NCBI GenBank assembly: GCA_020744225.1
Contig: JAGMWG010000002.1
Location: 868,001 to 932,000, forward strand
DNA length: 64,000 nt
Source: Paraphoma chrysanthemicola
Lineage: Eukaryota; Ascomycota; Dothideomycetes; Pleosporales; Phaeosphaeriaceae
Direction of reading: 5' to 3'
Below the pieces are notes generated by a model. It did no database searches, was not told the origin of the DNA, and saw nothing but the letters and a program-made list of their open reading frames with translations. Shown piece by piece: positions 1 to 11,910 of the stretch. Numbering within the stretch: the stretch's first letter is position 1; the number at the start of each line of letters is the position of its first letter. The translations under genes were made by a program, and so were the position numbers.

Positions 1-1316
1 TCCTCTTCGTGACTTATGTGGTATGTGCTTCGCTCCTTCCTCTATTGACTTGACCTGACAGGCGCCTAGATTTTCGAGACGCCATCCAACTTGATCATCA
101 AGAAGATGCAGCCTGCTCGTTACCTTGCTGGCCTGGTATTCATCTGGGGTCTGGTCGCTACCTTTAGTGCCTTCGTCAACAACTTCGCATCTCTTGTTGC
201 TTGCAGATTACTTCTAGGAATGTTTGAGGCTGGGTTGTTCCCCGGAGTCATTCTGTATCTCAGCATGTTTTACAACAAGCGAAATTTGGCACTCCGACAA
301 GCGATGTTCTACGGAACAAGCGCCATCGCCGGTGCCCTTGGTGGTCTGGTGGCATATGCCATTGGAGAACTAGATGGTGCGGGTGGCTGGAGTGGGTAAG
401 TCGGCCTTTTTGGACACACGGAGATCTGAACTAACCACCAAAAAGCTGGCGCTGGATCATAGCCATCAATGGTATTCCCACGGTCTTGACCGCTTTCGTC
501 ACGCCTTTTGTGTTGCCGAATAGTCCCGAGACGGCAAAGTTCCTCAGCGAAGATGACCGACGCAATCTCATCGCCCTACGATCAGCCGAAATTGGCCAAA
601 CAAGATCAGCGCAAGAAATGAGTAAAAAAGATGTCATGGAAGGCGTCAAAGACTGGAAGACATACACATACGCTATCGCACAGTTTGTTGGCCTCGGCAT
701 GCTCTACAGCTTTAGCGTCTTCCTGCCTACCATCATCAGCGGCATGGGCGGCGATTGGACCCCACAGATCGTCCAGGCACTTACGATCCCCGTCTACTTT
801 GCTGGATTCATTTCTTACATAATTTGCGCCTTCTACAGCGACAAGATTCAACAGAAGGGCATCTTCTGTATCGGAGGCCTGACAGTCAGTATGCTTGGCT
901 ACATCTTCTTAATCATCAACAAAGGGCTTGTCGTAAGCTATATCGGCACATTCATTGTCGCGCTGGGGCTCTGGGTTGCTACTGGCGCCGCGTTCACATG
1001 GATCAACAACAACAATCCTCGATATGGTAAACGTGCATACGCCAGCGGCATGCAAATCACCATCGGCAACATATCAGGCGTCGCATCTCCCTTCTTGTAC
1101 TCGGCTAATATGGCGCCTACCTTCTTCGCTGGCTATGGAGCGACCATCGGACTTTTGTCCCTGGGTATTGTCTTGTACATTGCGCTCCACGTCTTCTTCC
1201 GAATGGAGAACAAGAAGAAGCGAGAGGGCAAGTATGACTACTTGATGGAGGGCAAGACGGAAGAGGAGATTGCGGAGATGGGTGAGAAGAATCCGAGGTA
1301 CATGTATACTATTTGA
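1..1316 (+). CDS. Dal5-like MFS transporter, 3' part (5' end outside window)
   Basis: Proton-coupled carrier of the major facilitator superfamily, most like the fungal anion:cation symporter (allantoate/nicotinate permease) group in the plasma membrane. Visible exons are 1-20, 70-395 and 446-1316, with introns 21-69 (GTATGT..CTAG) and 396-445 (GTAAGT..AAAG). Together they give 404 residues in one frame. The start of the visible part, LFVTYVIFETPSNLIIKKM, matches the family's TM2 region with its E-x-PSN-L signature, and GMFEAGLFPG follows in TM4. Several hydrophobic helices then lead to a charged cytoplasmic tail ending NPRYMYTI. Roughly the first 80-100 residues are missing because the window begins inside the gene. 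The substrate cannot be read from sequence. Confidence 0.9.
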
Positions 1317-1703
1317 GTTTGGCCTTGCGGGGTCGATAGGTGAAGCAGATCAGTCTACCTTGAGCTTCGTAGTTGCAATTTAAGAAGATAGTATACTTCT
1401 CATAACACATTCTATTGATACCCGTACTGTTTGAGCCCAGATCAGCATCATTTCGCATCGTTCACACGCCAAGGTAATGTGTCGCATGTACCGGGCGAGG
1501 GAATGTATCTAGCACGTGCAAGCCAACCCCAATTTGGCCTAGCTCGATTTGACGTCAGCGCACAGCAACTTTCGCTAGCGCTGCTGCACGGGTACGACTC
1601 TATCGCAACAACAATTTGTCGATCAACTCCGCAACGCATGCCCAGTATCTCATTTGCCGGAGCTAAGAAGCGCAAGACTAGACATCCCGGTTACACCTTC
1701 AGG

Positions 1704-3443
1704 ATGTCACGATCAGCACCTGGCAGCACACAGCTTGCGTTAGCTAATCATGGGCTCCTTTCGCTTGTCGATGAGCTGCTTCTGAACATTATCGACTTCA
1801 TCGACAGCCATAAAGCTCTATGTCAGCTCGCAGCGACATGTATGCGCTTTCAGGGACTAGTTGAGCCGTATGTTTGGCGGAACTTGCTGGTTCTCAAAGG
1901 GTCACATGCATTACAAATCGCAAGAGCCCTGGACAGCCGCGAAGAGAGGATTGAGTACATTCAAAACATGTCCATCCGGTACGAAGATGATCATCGGAGC
2001 GGAATCGAGGAGCTCAATCACTTCCTGGGGATCATGGGAAAGTTACGACATTTGACCTTGGAGACGCCGTGCCCTAATAACGCTGAATGGAGAGCTGGCG
2101 TATACTTTGATGGCTGGTCGAGAATCGACTTTATGAATCTACTTGCTAGTGCTGTGTATCCGAGACTGGGGCTGTCGCTTGCACTCCCCATGCTGCAATC
2201 ATGTGAGTTTTCAGCATCACGATTTGGGTTCCCGTAACAAAACTTATATTGCATAGTAACACTACACGCACATGGAGCTGGCGCCCGAAAATTTGATCTT
2301 GACCGAGCAAAAGCAATGTTCTTACATCCTACGTTGCGGAACATTACCCTGTCCTGTTTAAACTTCGATGCCGATCTAGATTACGACGACGAAATCATTG
2401 TGCAGAAGCGTGGAACTACAGCATTACGATCATTGACACTCATCGAAACTAATGTTACTGTTCAATTTCTCGATGTCGTCATGAGCTTACCCAAAGGACT
2501 GGAGGAGCTCTCCATTGGCGAGAGATTATACACATTCGAAGAATGTGAGCCTTCGATGAATGCCAGCAAGCGAACGTCGGCCGCATTGTTCCTCACGGCT
2601 TTACAGCGCCAATCAGCGTCATTGCGACGTCTCACGCATTCGGGTGGGATGATACAATGGATGACTGCACGAGAGACCGACCCGGAGGGTGCTGCAAGAC
2701 TGCGCTCCTTCGTTAACCTTGAGCACCTAGAGCTTGGCTTCGAATCGCACCTATACTACTATCTGCGTAGCGGTGGCTTTCCACCAGAACTTAAAACACT
2801 CAAGATGGTGGACGCCGCTATATCACTGAACGCAGGCCATGATATTCGTGCCATGTCCGACGTTGCCTTTCGGTCCATTACGTCGCTCGTCACCGAACAT
2901 TTGCCTGCGTCACTAAGCGCTGGCTTCACAGTTCATCTCAAATTTTCCGACCATTCCATCTTCCGATTATTCGTTATTGCGCATCCAGCCGAGCAAAACC
3001 GTCTACTCTCTACACTATTCCTTGACCGACCCGCCATCTACAAGATCGCAACCATCCTGAAGTCATACAACGCCTGCTTTCGCGTCTCCCGCGACACTTT
3101 TCCATCAGGTACCTCGTGCATACCGCCTTACATGTATGGCGAAGAACATCCAGTTGAGGAAGAAATGTACGACTCGAAAGACTACTGGCGCTTCAGCGGA
3201 ATTGACTACCAGGTCATGGACGATAAGAACTTGCGCGATGAGCTGAGAGGGAAGAGATTATCAGCATGCGTCAGTTGTAGGACGCGCGGCATATCAGTTG
3301 CTGAGTGTACGGAGCGGGCGAGTCAGACGCCTTGCATACCATGCTCGTCAGCCGAGATAGAGTGTCGGTGGGAGGAGGAAGCGGTGGATGAGCAGGAGGA
3401 GGAGGAAGAAGAAGAGGGAGAATCAGTGGCGCATTCGGTTTAG
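1704..3443 (+). CDS. F-box protein with C-terminal six-cysteine cluster
   Basis: Probable substrate adaptor of an SCF ubiquitin ligase. Exons 1704-2202 and 2257-3443 (intron GTGAGT..GCATAG) give 561 residues. The F-box lies near residues 18-58, beginning LVDELLLNIIDFIDSHKALC, followed by a long leucine-rich region of the kind seen in fungal F-box proteins. I chose the ATG at 1704 because it puts the F-box at the N-terminus. An upstream in-frame ATG at 1638 is also possible, and the frame is open back to 1431. The C-terminus is odd: Cys504, 507, 517, 526, 529 and 536 form a C-x2-C-x9-C-x8-C-x2-C-x6-C array close to a Zn2Cys6 cluster, then comes an acidic Glu run. No Zn2Cys6 regulatory domain accompanies it. 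Confidence 0.8.
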
Positions 3444-3862
3444 CCGTGTACAAGAGCGCGAATAGCTTGACGTTGTCTTGTGTAGGTCAGAAAGGAAGAT
3501 TATGCACTTGGTACGTTGAACCAAGGTACGGAATGCTCAAGCTGGTTTTCCATGACCGCCTGCGGGATCAATATTGGCTGCAGATCCAAGATTGGAAACG
3601 AAGAGCTACGCAGCTCTGGTAGACGCTAGAGCTAACCTTGCATCACGACCTCCTTCAGCCTTGTGTTAGCGAACCATGGTTCTGATCACAATAGCTGCCT
3701 CAATGCTGCCTCGATAAATACTGCAGACTTCACGCTTTGCTTTCTCTTTCAACTTCCTCCTGCTGCAACAAATCTCAGCTTTACGATTTCGACAAGAATT
3801 CCACTGCTTCATTCACCCGTTCCCCTCAGGCAAACCTCAACAATTCGAGACCATAAACAAAT
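3444..3862. other. intergenic, likely promoter of the next gene
   Basis: 419 bases with no supported gene. A pyrimidine-rich tract followed by an A-rich stretch (about 3720-3862) precedes the ATG at 3863, as is common in fungal promoters. Confidence 0.4.
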
Positions 3863-4857
3863 ATGAGGTTGAACAACAAACGTTCGTCGGACGCCGTCAA
3901 AACAGGAAGCCTGCCTTCCAAGCGATGCAAGATCGCTGAGTCCGACTCGAACCACAATGGAGGTCCGTGTCTTACGGCGCGAGTATCTCGGCTTGAAAGT
4001 CTACCCGGTGGTAAGACATTTCTGCCCTGTACAAGGTGTTGCTGACATAGTCGTACACAGAACTCCGTAATCATATTTACGACATCATCGTGGCGGAAGG
4101 CGTCGGTCCTTATACCCTCGTGTACCATCCTGAGTTCATTAGTGCTTTCGCCGAGCGGCACAAATCCCGACCATATCTTGGCCTCATACAAGTGAATCGG
4201 CAGCTCCGCACTGAATTCAATCCCCTGTATAGGGCGAGACCTACAATCCATCTTCAAGACGTTAAAGAATATCTACGGATGTTTCCGCCCCACACACCTC
4301 ATGGTTCCGACTCGATCGCGAACCTGCTCGACCTGCTCGAAAAATTAGCCAATGTAGACATGCGTACCTCGTCTCCGGGAATCGATATACTGCCCCTACT
4401 ACAACTCGACTTGGAAAATCTCCCCTTCAAACTCGCTGATCCACACTCTAAATGCGACCGCCATACCACGCTATTAGACATCATCAGCTGCATCCTCACG
4501 CACCTGACCCCTCAAAACCGCAAAACGCTACTCACCATCGCCGAGACAGCGACCGTTAAGAGCCCTCAAGACTTGCTTATGTATCCTAAGAGAAAATTGT
4601 ACTTCATCGCAATCAGAGCTTCGCTCTCGTTCTGGCGCACCGGTACGCATGGTCCGCGGGGTATCTTGGAGGAAATTGCGAATACGTGTCCGATGGTGAA
4701 GCCTGCCAACATCAGGTCGAGGATTGGGTTTAGTAAGACGACTACCCGTGGAGGAATTGTGAGGTTGATGTTTGAGAATGGGATTTGGGCGACGGAGATG
4801 CAGTGTGCGAAGGTGAAGGGGAAGGGTTATGTGGAGGCGGGAGGAGATGGGGCTTGA
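3863..4857 (+). CDS. 2EXR-like protein
   Basis: Member of the fungal 2EXR-like group, whose molecular role is not established. Exons 3863-4010 and 4061-4857 (intron GTAAGA..CACAG) encode 314 residues. Exon 1 is short and basic, with a nuclear-localisation-like stretch (NKRSSDAVKTGSLPSKRCK). The hallmark SLPGELRNHIYDII is created by splicing, because the intron splits the Glu codon as G|AA. A second family motif, QVNRQLRTEFNPLY, lies about 45 residues later. No catalytic motif or signal peptide is visible. The same intron position recurs in the other copies in this window, which supports the model. Confidence 0.8.
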
Positions 4858-7676
4858 TGTTGTTGAATGGGTCAGCGGAAGCTAAACATGTAGTGTATCT
4901 GCATCTTTGAACACTCGCATGGGAGAATGTGAATCTGAGTCATGGCCCGGTCGGGCTTTCCTGTATTCTGTTTAGAATTGTATCCCACATGTTCACTGCG
5001 TGACTGGAACTCCAGCGTAGATTTCTTTGAATATTGTTTGAGTGCCAACTACTCCTCAAGGGTGGTGGCTACGAGGTCGCAAGTCACGTGCGCTTGATCA
5101 TGGCAACAATAGCTAGCGCGACTGGTTTGAGATCTACAAGTGGGAAGGTCCGACTGAACTCCTCCTTAGTCACTGCTCCAAAAACACTGTTGTTGTCCAT
5201 ATTATGTCTCAACTTCACTACTCCTGGACTGTGACTTTGTTCGCTCCCAGTGACCAACGTCTCGTCATCAGGACTTCGGCTCGTGAAGTTGAATAGCCTA
5301 TGTGCGACCTACCATCAAAACTGTCCGTGCCACCACGCGCAGTACGTCGTCCATTAAGAAGATCGAAGTTTTTGAACAGGATGTTCTTACATCTCATGTC
5401 ACCTTCGTACCATGGCACCATCCTCTCACGATATTTATCGGGGTGAGCAAGCCGCGGCGACTCCGGCGCCGAATAATCGGTTCCAGCCACCATGCACCTG
5501 GATCACTCTGTCTACCTCGTTCCACAGGTGTCACAACATTGTCGCTACTTTTCGATGCAGGGTGACATCTCTAAACGCCCACGCGAAACGCTCACATGCA
5601 GGGCGGAAATTGTCGTGTCATTTCCAATGCGGATACGAACTCAATCACTGCGCCGTTGAATCACGCGGTACGCTTCTAGCACATACACTGTGTCTTCTGG
5701 TAAGCCATGGTAAAATGCACATACCAAACGGTTGAGGCCATGCCGTGTCTCTGTGGACGCTTTGCCGACTTTGCCGGCGCCTTGACGGTAGCCGCGTCGG
5801 TATCATTTTCAAGGCGCAGTACACATAAAAGAATGAAGCCTGCAGAGTCTGTCATGGTAGAAAAGGCCTGGGAATATAGCGATCAATGGTTGTCCATTAC
5901 CTCCACGTCAAAGTTGCTGCTCCTGTCTTCATGCGACGCAACCCGATTGCTCGTTGCGTAATGGCTCGAATGCACTTGACTGTAAACAAGTCTTCTTTGG
6001 GTAGACGGCACACGACATGAACTGCAGAGTTGCGCTGTCAGCCTCGAATTCGCAACACCCTGCAGGAACGCAAAGTCCAAGCTGGCATTGTTACGAGGCC
6101 TTTTGCATATCTGAGCCACTTTGTACTTCGTCCCCATCCAATCCTTACCTGTCATAACAAGCAATGAGACACGATGATGCTGATCTGCGTAAGTACGCGG
6201 TCCGAAGTATGTGACTAAAGGCTCTCTTATGCAGACCTTCCTCTAGGCAACTACTGGAATGAGGGTCTTTCCGATGGGTCATCTCAAAAGTTGGCTGGTC
6301 CTTTTTAGAGTGGTGGCTGGAAGATCACCAACTATGTCACGCGTGAAGCGGCGCCTGGGCATGCAACAGTGGCTGAGGTTATCTCAGCAAATTACACCAC
6401 AAATCTCAATCGTGCTCAATTCTCTAGTGCCTCGAGCCAGTAGAGCATCTCTTGTCAACAGATATCACTGGCAGGTTCGTGGCGACCACTGCGCTTGGGG
6501 AGGAGAGCACTCGCGACGAAGCTAGTACCGTCAAATTGAGAAAACCTTCGCTTTCGTTACTTCTGTCAATTTAACGTTCATACCCGACCCGACATCGGCG
6601 TTGTTCAACGTTCCGCCAAACGGGTTCCGAAGTATCACAACAGTTCGTATGCAACACTTTGCACGTCGTTCCTCCATGAATGCGATATACCTGTTTCGTC
6701 TCAGTGACTAGGCTCGGCCCGGCCTTCTAAGCGGCCCAGCACCCAGGTAGCGAACAATCTAGCACGATCGACTTGTTCTCCTAGTCTGTTTCCTGGTCCC
6801 CGGGTCGATGAGTCCTTTGCCAAATTCAGGTCGAATCGCGTTACTGTCGCTCAGTTCGACCGTGGGAGACTTTCAAGACGTCTCTCTGAAATGCCATTAT
6901 ATCAAGACCAAACACGACGATGTGCGCCACCAGGGTCAACAGACCCTCGCTCTTCATGTCGTAAGCTCAAAGCGTAGACGATTTTGACGCAGGCGCTTCT
7001 CAATGCGCTGGCAAGACAAGCAGGGCAAACCTGGGACAGTGTGTGAAACAGCCCATTCAGCTGCATATCTGTCCCACCCTTGTTCATTCATTTCTGATTC
7101 GACGATCACGTCGTCGCACACTTCGAAAATGATAAACTTTCTTGCGCGCACATCACGCAGCATTGGGTACCGGTTCAGTAGCCGACACCAATGAACATCT
7201 GCTTAATTTGTACTTTCTGCACGCTCGTATTCCCTTCAGGCCGGTTCTGACATGCTCGGAAAGCTCTACCGCAGGTGTGCGTCATACGCAAATGCTGGGT
7301 GAGAGCTCCTGCCGGGCCAATAGGAAGCCCAATACTCCTGAGAGCACCATTTAATTCACTGTGGCCTGGGCAGCTTACGATATGACACTAGGTCGACTGA
7401 CCGGACGAGGTTCCCGGGATGAAAGTACTGTCGTGAAATGGGTGCACAGTATCGCACACCTAGATCAGATGAGAGATGATCGTTCAAAGGACGTCCATCA
7501 CTTATTGCAAGCTAGAGATCTATGCTTATCATGCGGGTCTTCTCTTCTCTCATGACAGTCAAAACCATGGTCGTGTATCGTCTTTTGTCTCTAGTCACAT
7601 CAAATTACATCCTTCACTTTTAATTCCTGCCATATCTGTTCCACCAGGTATAGCAAGCTTTGATCTACCTTCGCCC
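4858..7676. other. gene-poor stretch
   Basis: About 2.8 kb in which I find no supported gene. Many ORFs of 60-107 codons occur on both strands and overlap one another. None has a recognisable motif or can be extended by a convincing intron. Composition does not look strongly AT-biased, so it does not resemble a heavily RIP-mutated repeat. I see no terminal repeats, transposase or tRNA. Confidence 0.4.
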
Positions 7677-8083
7677 ATGATGACATTTCCGTCGCCATCG
7701 TCCAGCTCTCCGTCCCAAGCTACACCAGGCACGGTCAATCGCTGTAGGGCATGCGGTGTGAACGCAATTCACACTTGTCATACATGCAAAGGGAACCCTG
7801 TGGGGTAAGCTTTCTGAAATGGTTATCATACCCAAATTTTGCTACATGCATTGTACTTTCGAAATCCCCCCATACTCTCTTAGCTACTAGTCGAGCTCCA
7901 ACATTTTCATGTTCAAGCTTCATAGCTCGCAACATGGTAGAATAATAAATGGTGCTGACGTTCATTTGTAGGTATCGTACGCAACAGTTGTGTGCTGACT
8001 GCAACGGCCAAGGCGTCGTCGGCGAATGGCCACCACCACGTGATGGGGGCTATAGAGCCAACAATCTTACGGGGAGCTCTTGA
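7677..8083 (+). CDS. small zinc-finger-like protein (CxxCxG motifs)
   Basis: Candidate two-exon gene of 79 residues. Exons are 7677-7804 and 7972-8083, with an intron GTAAGC..TTTGTAG of 167 bases that rejoins the frame as GG|G. A Ser/Pro-rich head is followed by three CxxC units: CRACG, CHTCKGNPVG and CADCNGQG. The last two resemble the CxxCxGxG units of the DnaJ-type zinc-binding domain. The end is a short Gly/Pro tail. There is no J-domain, signal peptide or membrane segment, so at most it would be an orphan finger. A second ATG follows directly at 7680. Support is the motif continuing across the splice. The call would fall if the intron is not used. Confidence 0.5.
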
Positions 8084-8917
8084 GCCGATACCATCGCAAC
8101 AGTCAAACAATACCGCCACGCATCTACATCGAGAACTACAACAGCGGTCTCATATCAACAACATTTAGTCCGCTACGATCCTAGCACGACTTGTGACCAC
8201 TACAAACCAATACTTTTCCTTATTTCCACGGCACTTTTCTCCGGTTCCCTTAGAGGAAGTCCAGCGGAGTAACGCTCGTCAAAACCCACGCAGATTTAAT
8301 ATAGTTACAAATAGTGTTCGGTAGTTCGAGCACTTTCCCTTATCGATGAGTTGCAGATATATGGACACGCCTGCCCGTCTTTACATTCGCTTGTCACTCC
8401 CACCGAGTATGTTCATGGCCAGTATTGGTACACGAATCTTGTAGATGATGATTATGATAGTTAAGCAATACAAAAACACTCACTTCAGTTCTTTGGTCTA
8501 TATTGCTCAAGATTTTTATCATTCTTGCTTCCTGTGCCCAACAAAAGCCAATATGCCTCAACTACTATGAATGGCCTCCGTTGAAGTCAATCGCTGTGGA
8601 AGGGGCGTAATAATGGTATCTACGGCTGACAAGTACGAGATTATATTCAATATAGGACTCCGATGGCGTTGTCTACAGTCAGAGCGATAAGACCGTAGGG
8701 TTGTAAGCCATATGAAACTAAGCCACGTAGGACTTACATGGCTACGCAGCCACGACAGCCTTCCAGGAGCAGGCTGCAATACTCTATATCTCATTTAGGT
8801 TCCATCTACATGTGCTTGTTTCGAATCAGAAACTACTCATCGGACGCCAGGGTGTTTCGAGCAGTTTGACAACTTCATTTTCTTGTCTTGCTCGTTGAAC
8901 ACTACGCTCGCAGGGCA
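8084..8917. other. intergenic
   Basis: 834 bases without a supported gene. One minus-strand ORF (8558-8794) has no motif. The segment before 8918 should contain the promoter of the HET gene. Confidence 0.4.
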
Positions 8918-10129
8918 ATGGAATCATTCTCTTGTGCCCCTGCCCAGCCAACCGCAACCAAGGAGGCTCCCACTTCCGCAGCCATCACGACAGAAATTGC
9001 ACAGGCTTCCAGTATTCGGTCCTGGATCGAAAGAAACGACAAATCCGGCTGCTGAAGATTCATAAGCCTGAGAACGCAGGCGGCTATTATGTCCGGGCTC
9101 AACTGTCCACTTTTGATCTCCAATCGGCCCCTTCATACTCCGCCTTGTCCTATACTTGGGGCACACAAAATGCGACCCGAAGCATCTCTTTGAATGGCGG
9201 CAGATTCGAAGTTGGGCACAGTCTCTACCAATTCCTTGACGAGTTCCAACATGGCGAAAAACAGAATGAACAGCGATGGCTTTGGACTGATCAGATTTGT
9301 ATCGACCACAACAGCAATGCCGAAAGGAGCCATCAAGCTGGCATGATGTCGACAATATACTCCCAGGCACTGGAAACGCTGGTATGGCTGAACAATTACT
9401 GGTTATCCTCCACTGATAATGCAAGCGGGCCACCTGAAGAGGATGGTCTTGTCAAAATATATGCAGTTTTGCAATCCATAAGAAGTGATCCAAAGTACTC
9501 CTCGGACTGTGCGAGAAATGGTTAAACGACTATACGAGCATCTATATTTTACGAGAATGTGGATCATACAAGAGCTCATGCTCGCTAAAGAGATACGAGT
9601 AATGTTGCAAGGGCAGCTGTCCGTACCCTGGGAGGAGCTTCACGAGCTCTATAAGGGCCTGGCACTCAGCCAGCTCGGCACCACGAATTCCTCGTGGGTC
9701 TGGGTTCGGGTTTCCCTAAAGGAGTGCAGCATGTCTCTCCTGGAAGGTATCATAACGTTTTTCGACCAAGAGTGCACCGACCCTTGCGATGGTATTTACG
9801 GGCTCATGGGGATTGTGAGGAATGAGGAGCAGATCGTGATTGACTATGACAAATCGATCCAACAAGTTCTTCTCGACGTGGCTGCATTGTGGTTTGAGCA
9901 GGGAAGTACCCAATATTGGGAAGTGCTACGCTGGCTCGGAGAGAAACTCAAACTCGATGATGAGGACGAGTACGGGTGGTCATGCTTGATCAGTAAGATC
10001 TATGAAGACGCCGTATCACCGGACTGCAATCACGTTAAGCTAGGACACAGTCCCTTTCAATCTACGCAGAAAGTAGAGCCAACGGACTCCACCGCAGCAT
10101 CTCCAGGTATTCTAGGTGCTTGCTGGTGA
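8918..10129 (+). CDS. HET-domain (heterokaryon incompatibility) gene, possibly disrupted
   Basis: HET proteins mediate non-self recognition and cell death after hyphal fusion. HET motifs are clear: FQYSVLDRKKRQIRLLKI, YSALSYTWG (about 9145), WLWTDQICID (about 9280) and FTRMWIIQEL (about 9550). They lie in different frames. The only ATG near the N-terminus (8918) is out of frame with the HET motif, and the frame changes again near 9485. Two non-consensus introns would repair both: 8934-9004 (GTGCCC..CACAG) and 9446-9482 (GTCTTG..ATAAG, 37 bases). Otherwise there are two indels. The frame stops at 10129 (ends GILGACW), short of the usual C-terminal tail. It may be a pseudogene. Confidence 0.6.
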
Positions 10130-10924
10130 TATAAATCTGCTGCCAAGATATCTTGTTCTCCATGTTGGATGCCTCGCGTACCCGAGGAGGAGGCCCCTGT
10201 TTGTTGCCACACCTTAGGAAACTGGAATACTAGCTACGAAGACAACTCTTCGCCGCTGCCCCAGCTGGATCTTGAAAACCGTAAAGCACTGTACAAACCT
10301 AGGGCACCAAAGTCTGACGAAAGACGGTTCTACGTTCTCCCTGACCTTCAGTGGCATTCACTGGAGGAGTTTGAAGACAGAATACCAACCTCAACGCCTG
10401 TAAGCAGCCTCAGAATATTCCCTGTTAAAGCCCGGCTGACCATCGGCATTTTTTACGCGCATAACACAGCTCGGTATCCCTTTGTGCCTTGGGCCTTGGC
10501 AGAAGTGCAAACTTTGATCGCAACTTTTCCTGCTACCCAAGCGCTTAAAAGCAGGTTTCTAAGAACAGCGTCTGTTTGGCAGGTGACGCGATGCTCGTAC
10601 GAGCATTCCTCACCGCTGTCGCAAGCTAAGGTATCATCGCTCTTCTTTGCGAAACATTACACTTTCGCCTCGTGTAATAGCAATATCTCTTGTTGGTACA
10701 CAGAAGGTCATCTCAATAGGAACAGGCATAGATCAGGGATTTGGTGCGTGGCACTGACGTACGCTAAGATATGATGCATGAGGTTACACGGCAGTGGTGT
10801 GAATGTGACGATGTAGACAGTCGGCATTTTGAATGTGAATTAGCGGTGTTCATCATTGCTTGTAAGAAGAGTTAGCTGAGACTTTGGGTGCGTATGATTT
10901 TACCATGTCATTGGCTTGTGTGAT
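10130..10924 (+). other. open frame downstream of the HET gene (10169-10774), status unclear
   Basis: An ORF of 201 codons (10169-10774) lies in the same frame as the end of the HET gene, separated only by the TGA at 10127-10129 and 39 bases. It may be the read-through or spliced C-terminal part of that gene, but I recognise no HET tail motif and found no intron that joins the two in frame. I do not call it an independent gene. Bases 10775-10924 hold nothing I can support. Confidence 0.3.
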
Positions 10925-11510
10925 CTACAAAAGCCCGATAGCGATATCACCCTTGATTCTAGCGATGATCCTGATATCCGCCTCAAGATCCAGCTTAATG
11001 TGAACCTTCAAACTACCCTTCACATCCTTGTCCTTGTTGTCAAGACCGAATGCTGCATTGGCATCCTTGTCCTTCTCGCCACCGCCGGCAAGACCCTTTG
11101 GAGCTTGTGTCAGACCTCCGAGTGTATCACCCACGTCGCCGCGGCCTCCGGGAGCGTTGCCCAGAGTGTTGTTGACTGTGCTAAGGGCTGTTAGCACTCG
11201 ACATAGATCAGGGAAGATCCACATACTCCTGTGCCTTGTCTGCCATGTCTGCAGCGTCTGTATTTTGTGCTGTAGGTGGTGTCTTGGGTGGTGTAGGAGG
11301 TTCTTGGGGAAGCTGTGCTTGACGCTTAGACTTCTTGCGTCGTGGGGGAGTAGCTGGCCACGCCAGATCTTCTTGGGTGCTGAGGAGGAGAATGGCGGAT
11401 TGAATGGAAAGATCGATGCGTAACTCCAACTGGACTCGACTGCGTGGGCTGTAGCTCTTAAAGCTCCGAGGCAGCTGCATGTGCCATCGCCGACCTTTCA
11501 ACATCTGCAA
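10925..11510 (-). CDS. conserved small hypothetical protein
   Basis: Two exons on the minus strand, 11510-11227 and 11180-10925. The intron (GTATGT at 11226 down to CCTTAG at 11181) joins GA|C in frame and gives 179 residues. The N-terminal half is Pro/Lys-rich (PPRRKKSKRQ). The second half begins QDTVNNTLG, is Gly-rich, and ends in an alternating beta-like segment, KVHIKLDLEADIRIIARIKG, followed by DIAIGLL. Short proteins with this kind of ending (lysine-rich, then LDL/LDV repeats, then GDI-x-(I/L)-x-LL) recur in filamentous ascomycetes, with no known function. The ATG at 11510 is the first in frame; an internal Met is possible. Confidence 0.7.
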
Positions 11511-11910
11511 CTAAGACGCCTGCATCATCGATCAGCATGCTCGGCGAAGAGATCGCAGCTCGCGAAGTGCTCATAATTGTTGCTCATTCGATGGAATGAG
11601 ACTCGTCTAATGCATGATGTCGACAGAGAAAGGCTAGTCGTCTGTGGATTATTACGAAAAGGTAAGAGGTCGTCGCCTAATGCAGCTGCAAATGTCGCGA
11701 GGTTGGTCAAGCTGTCGGCATGCATCGACCAAGTGGAGACAATACCTGAGGTGTTAGCCATTTCATGCATGGGGTTCGTCACAATGCCGGGAACTTCTTC
11801 GGATCGCGTCGATCATGCATCTGGCGGTCCGGGTTTAGTGGGGACGTGGGCGGCCATCACTCCGGTTGGACCTCCTATTGGTGCGTAGCTAATGCGATGC
11901 AGTCGCTTCG
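11511..11910. other. intergenic between divergent genes
   Basis: 400 bases between two genes that point away from each other. Short ORFs on both strands overlap and have no motif. It is probably a shared promoter region. Confidence 0.35.

Noticed and set aside
5218..5493. 91-codon minus-strand ORF with a proper ATG
   Set aside because: An overlapping plus-strand ORF of similar length exists, no motif is visible and no intron extends it. It is within the length expected by chance.
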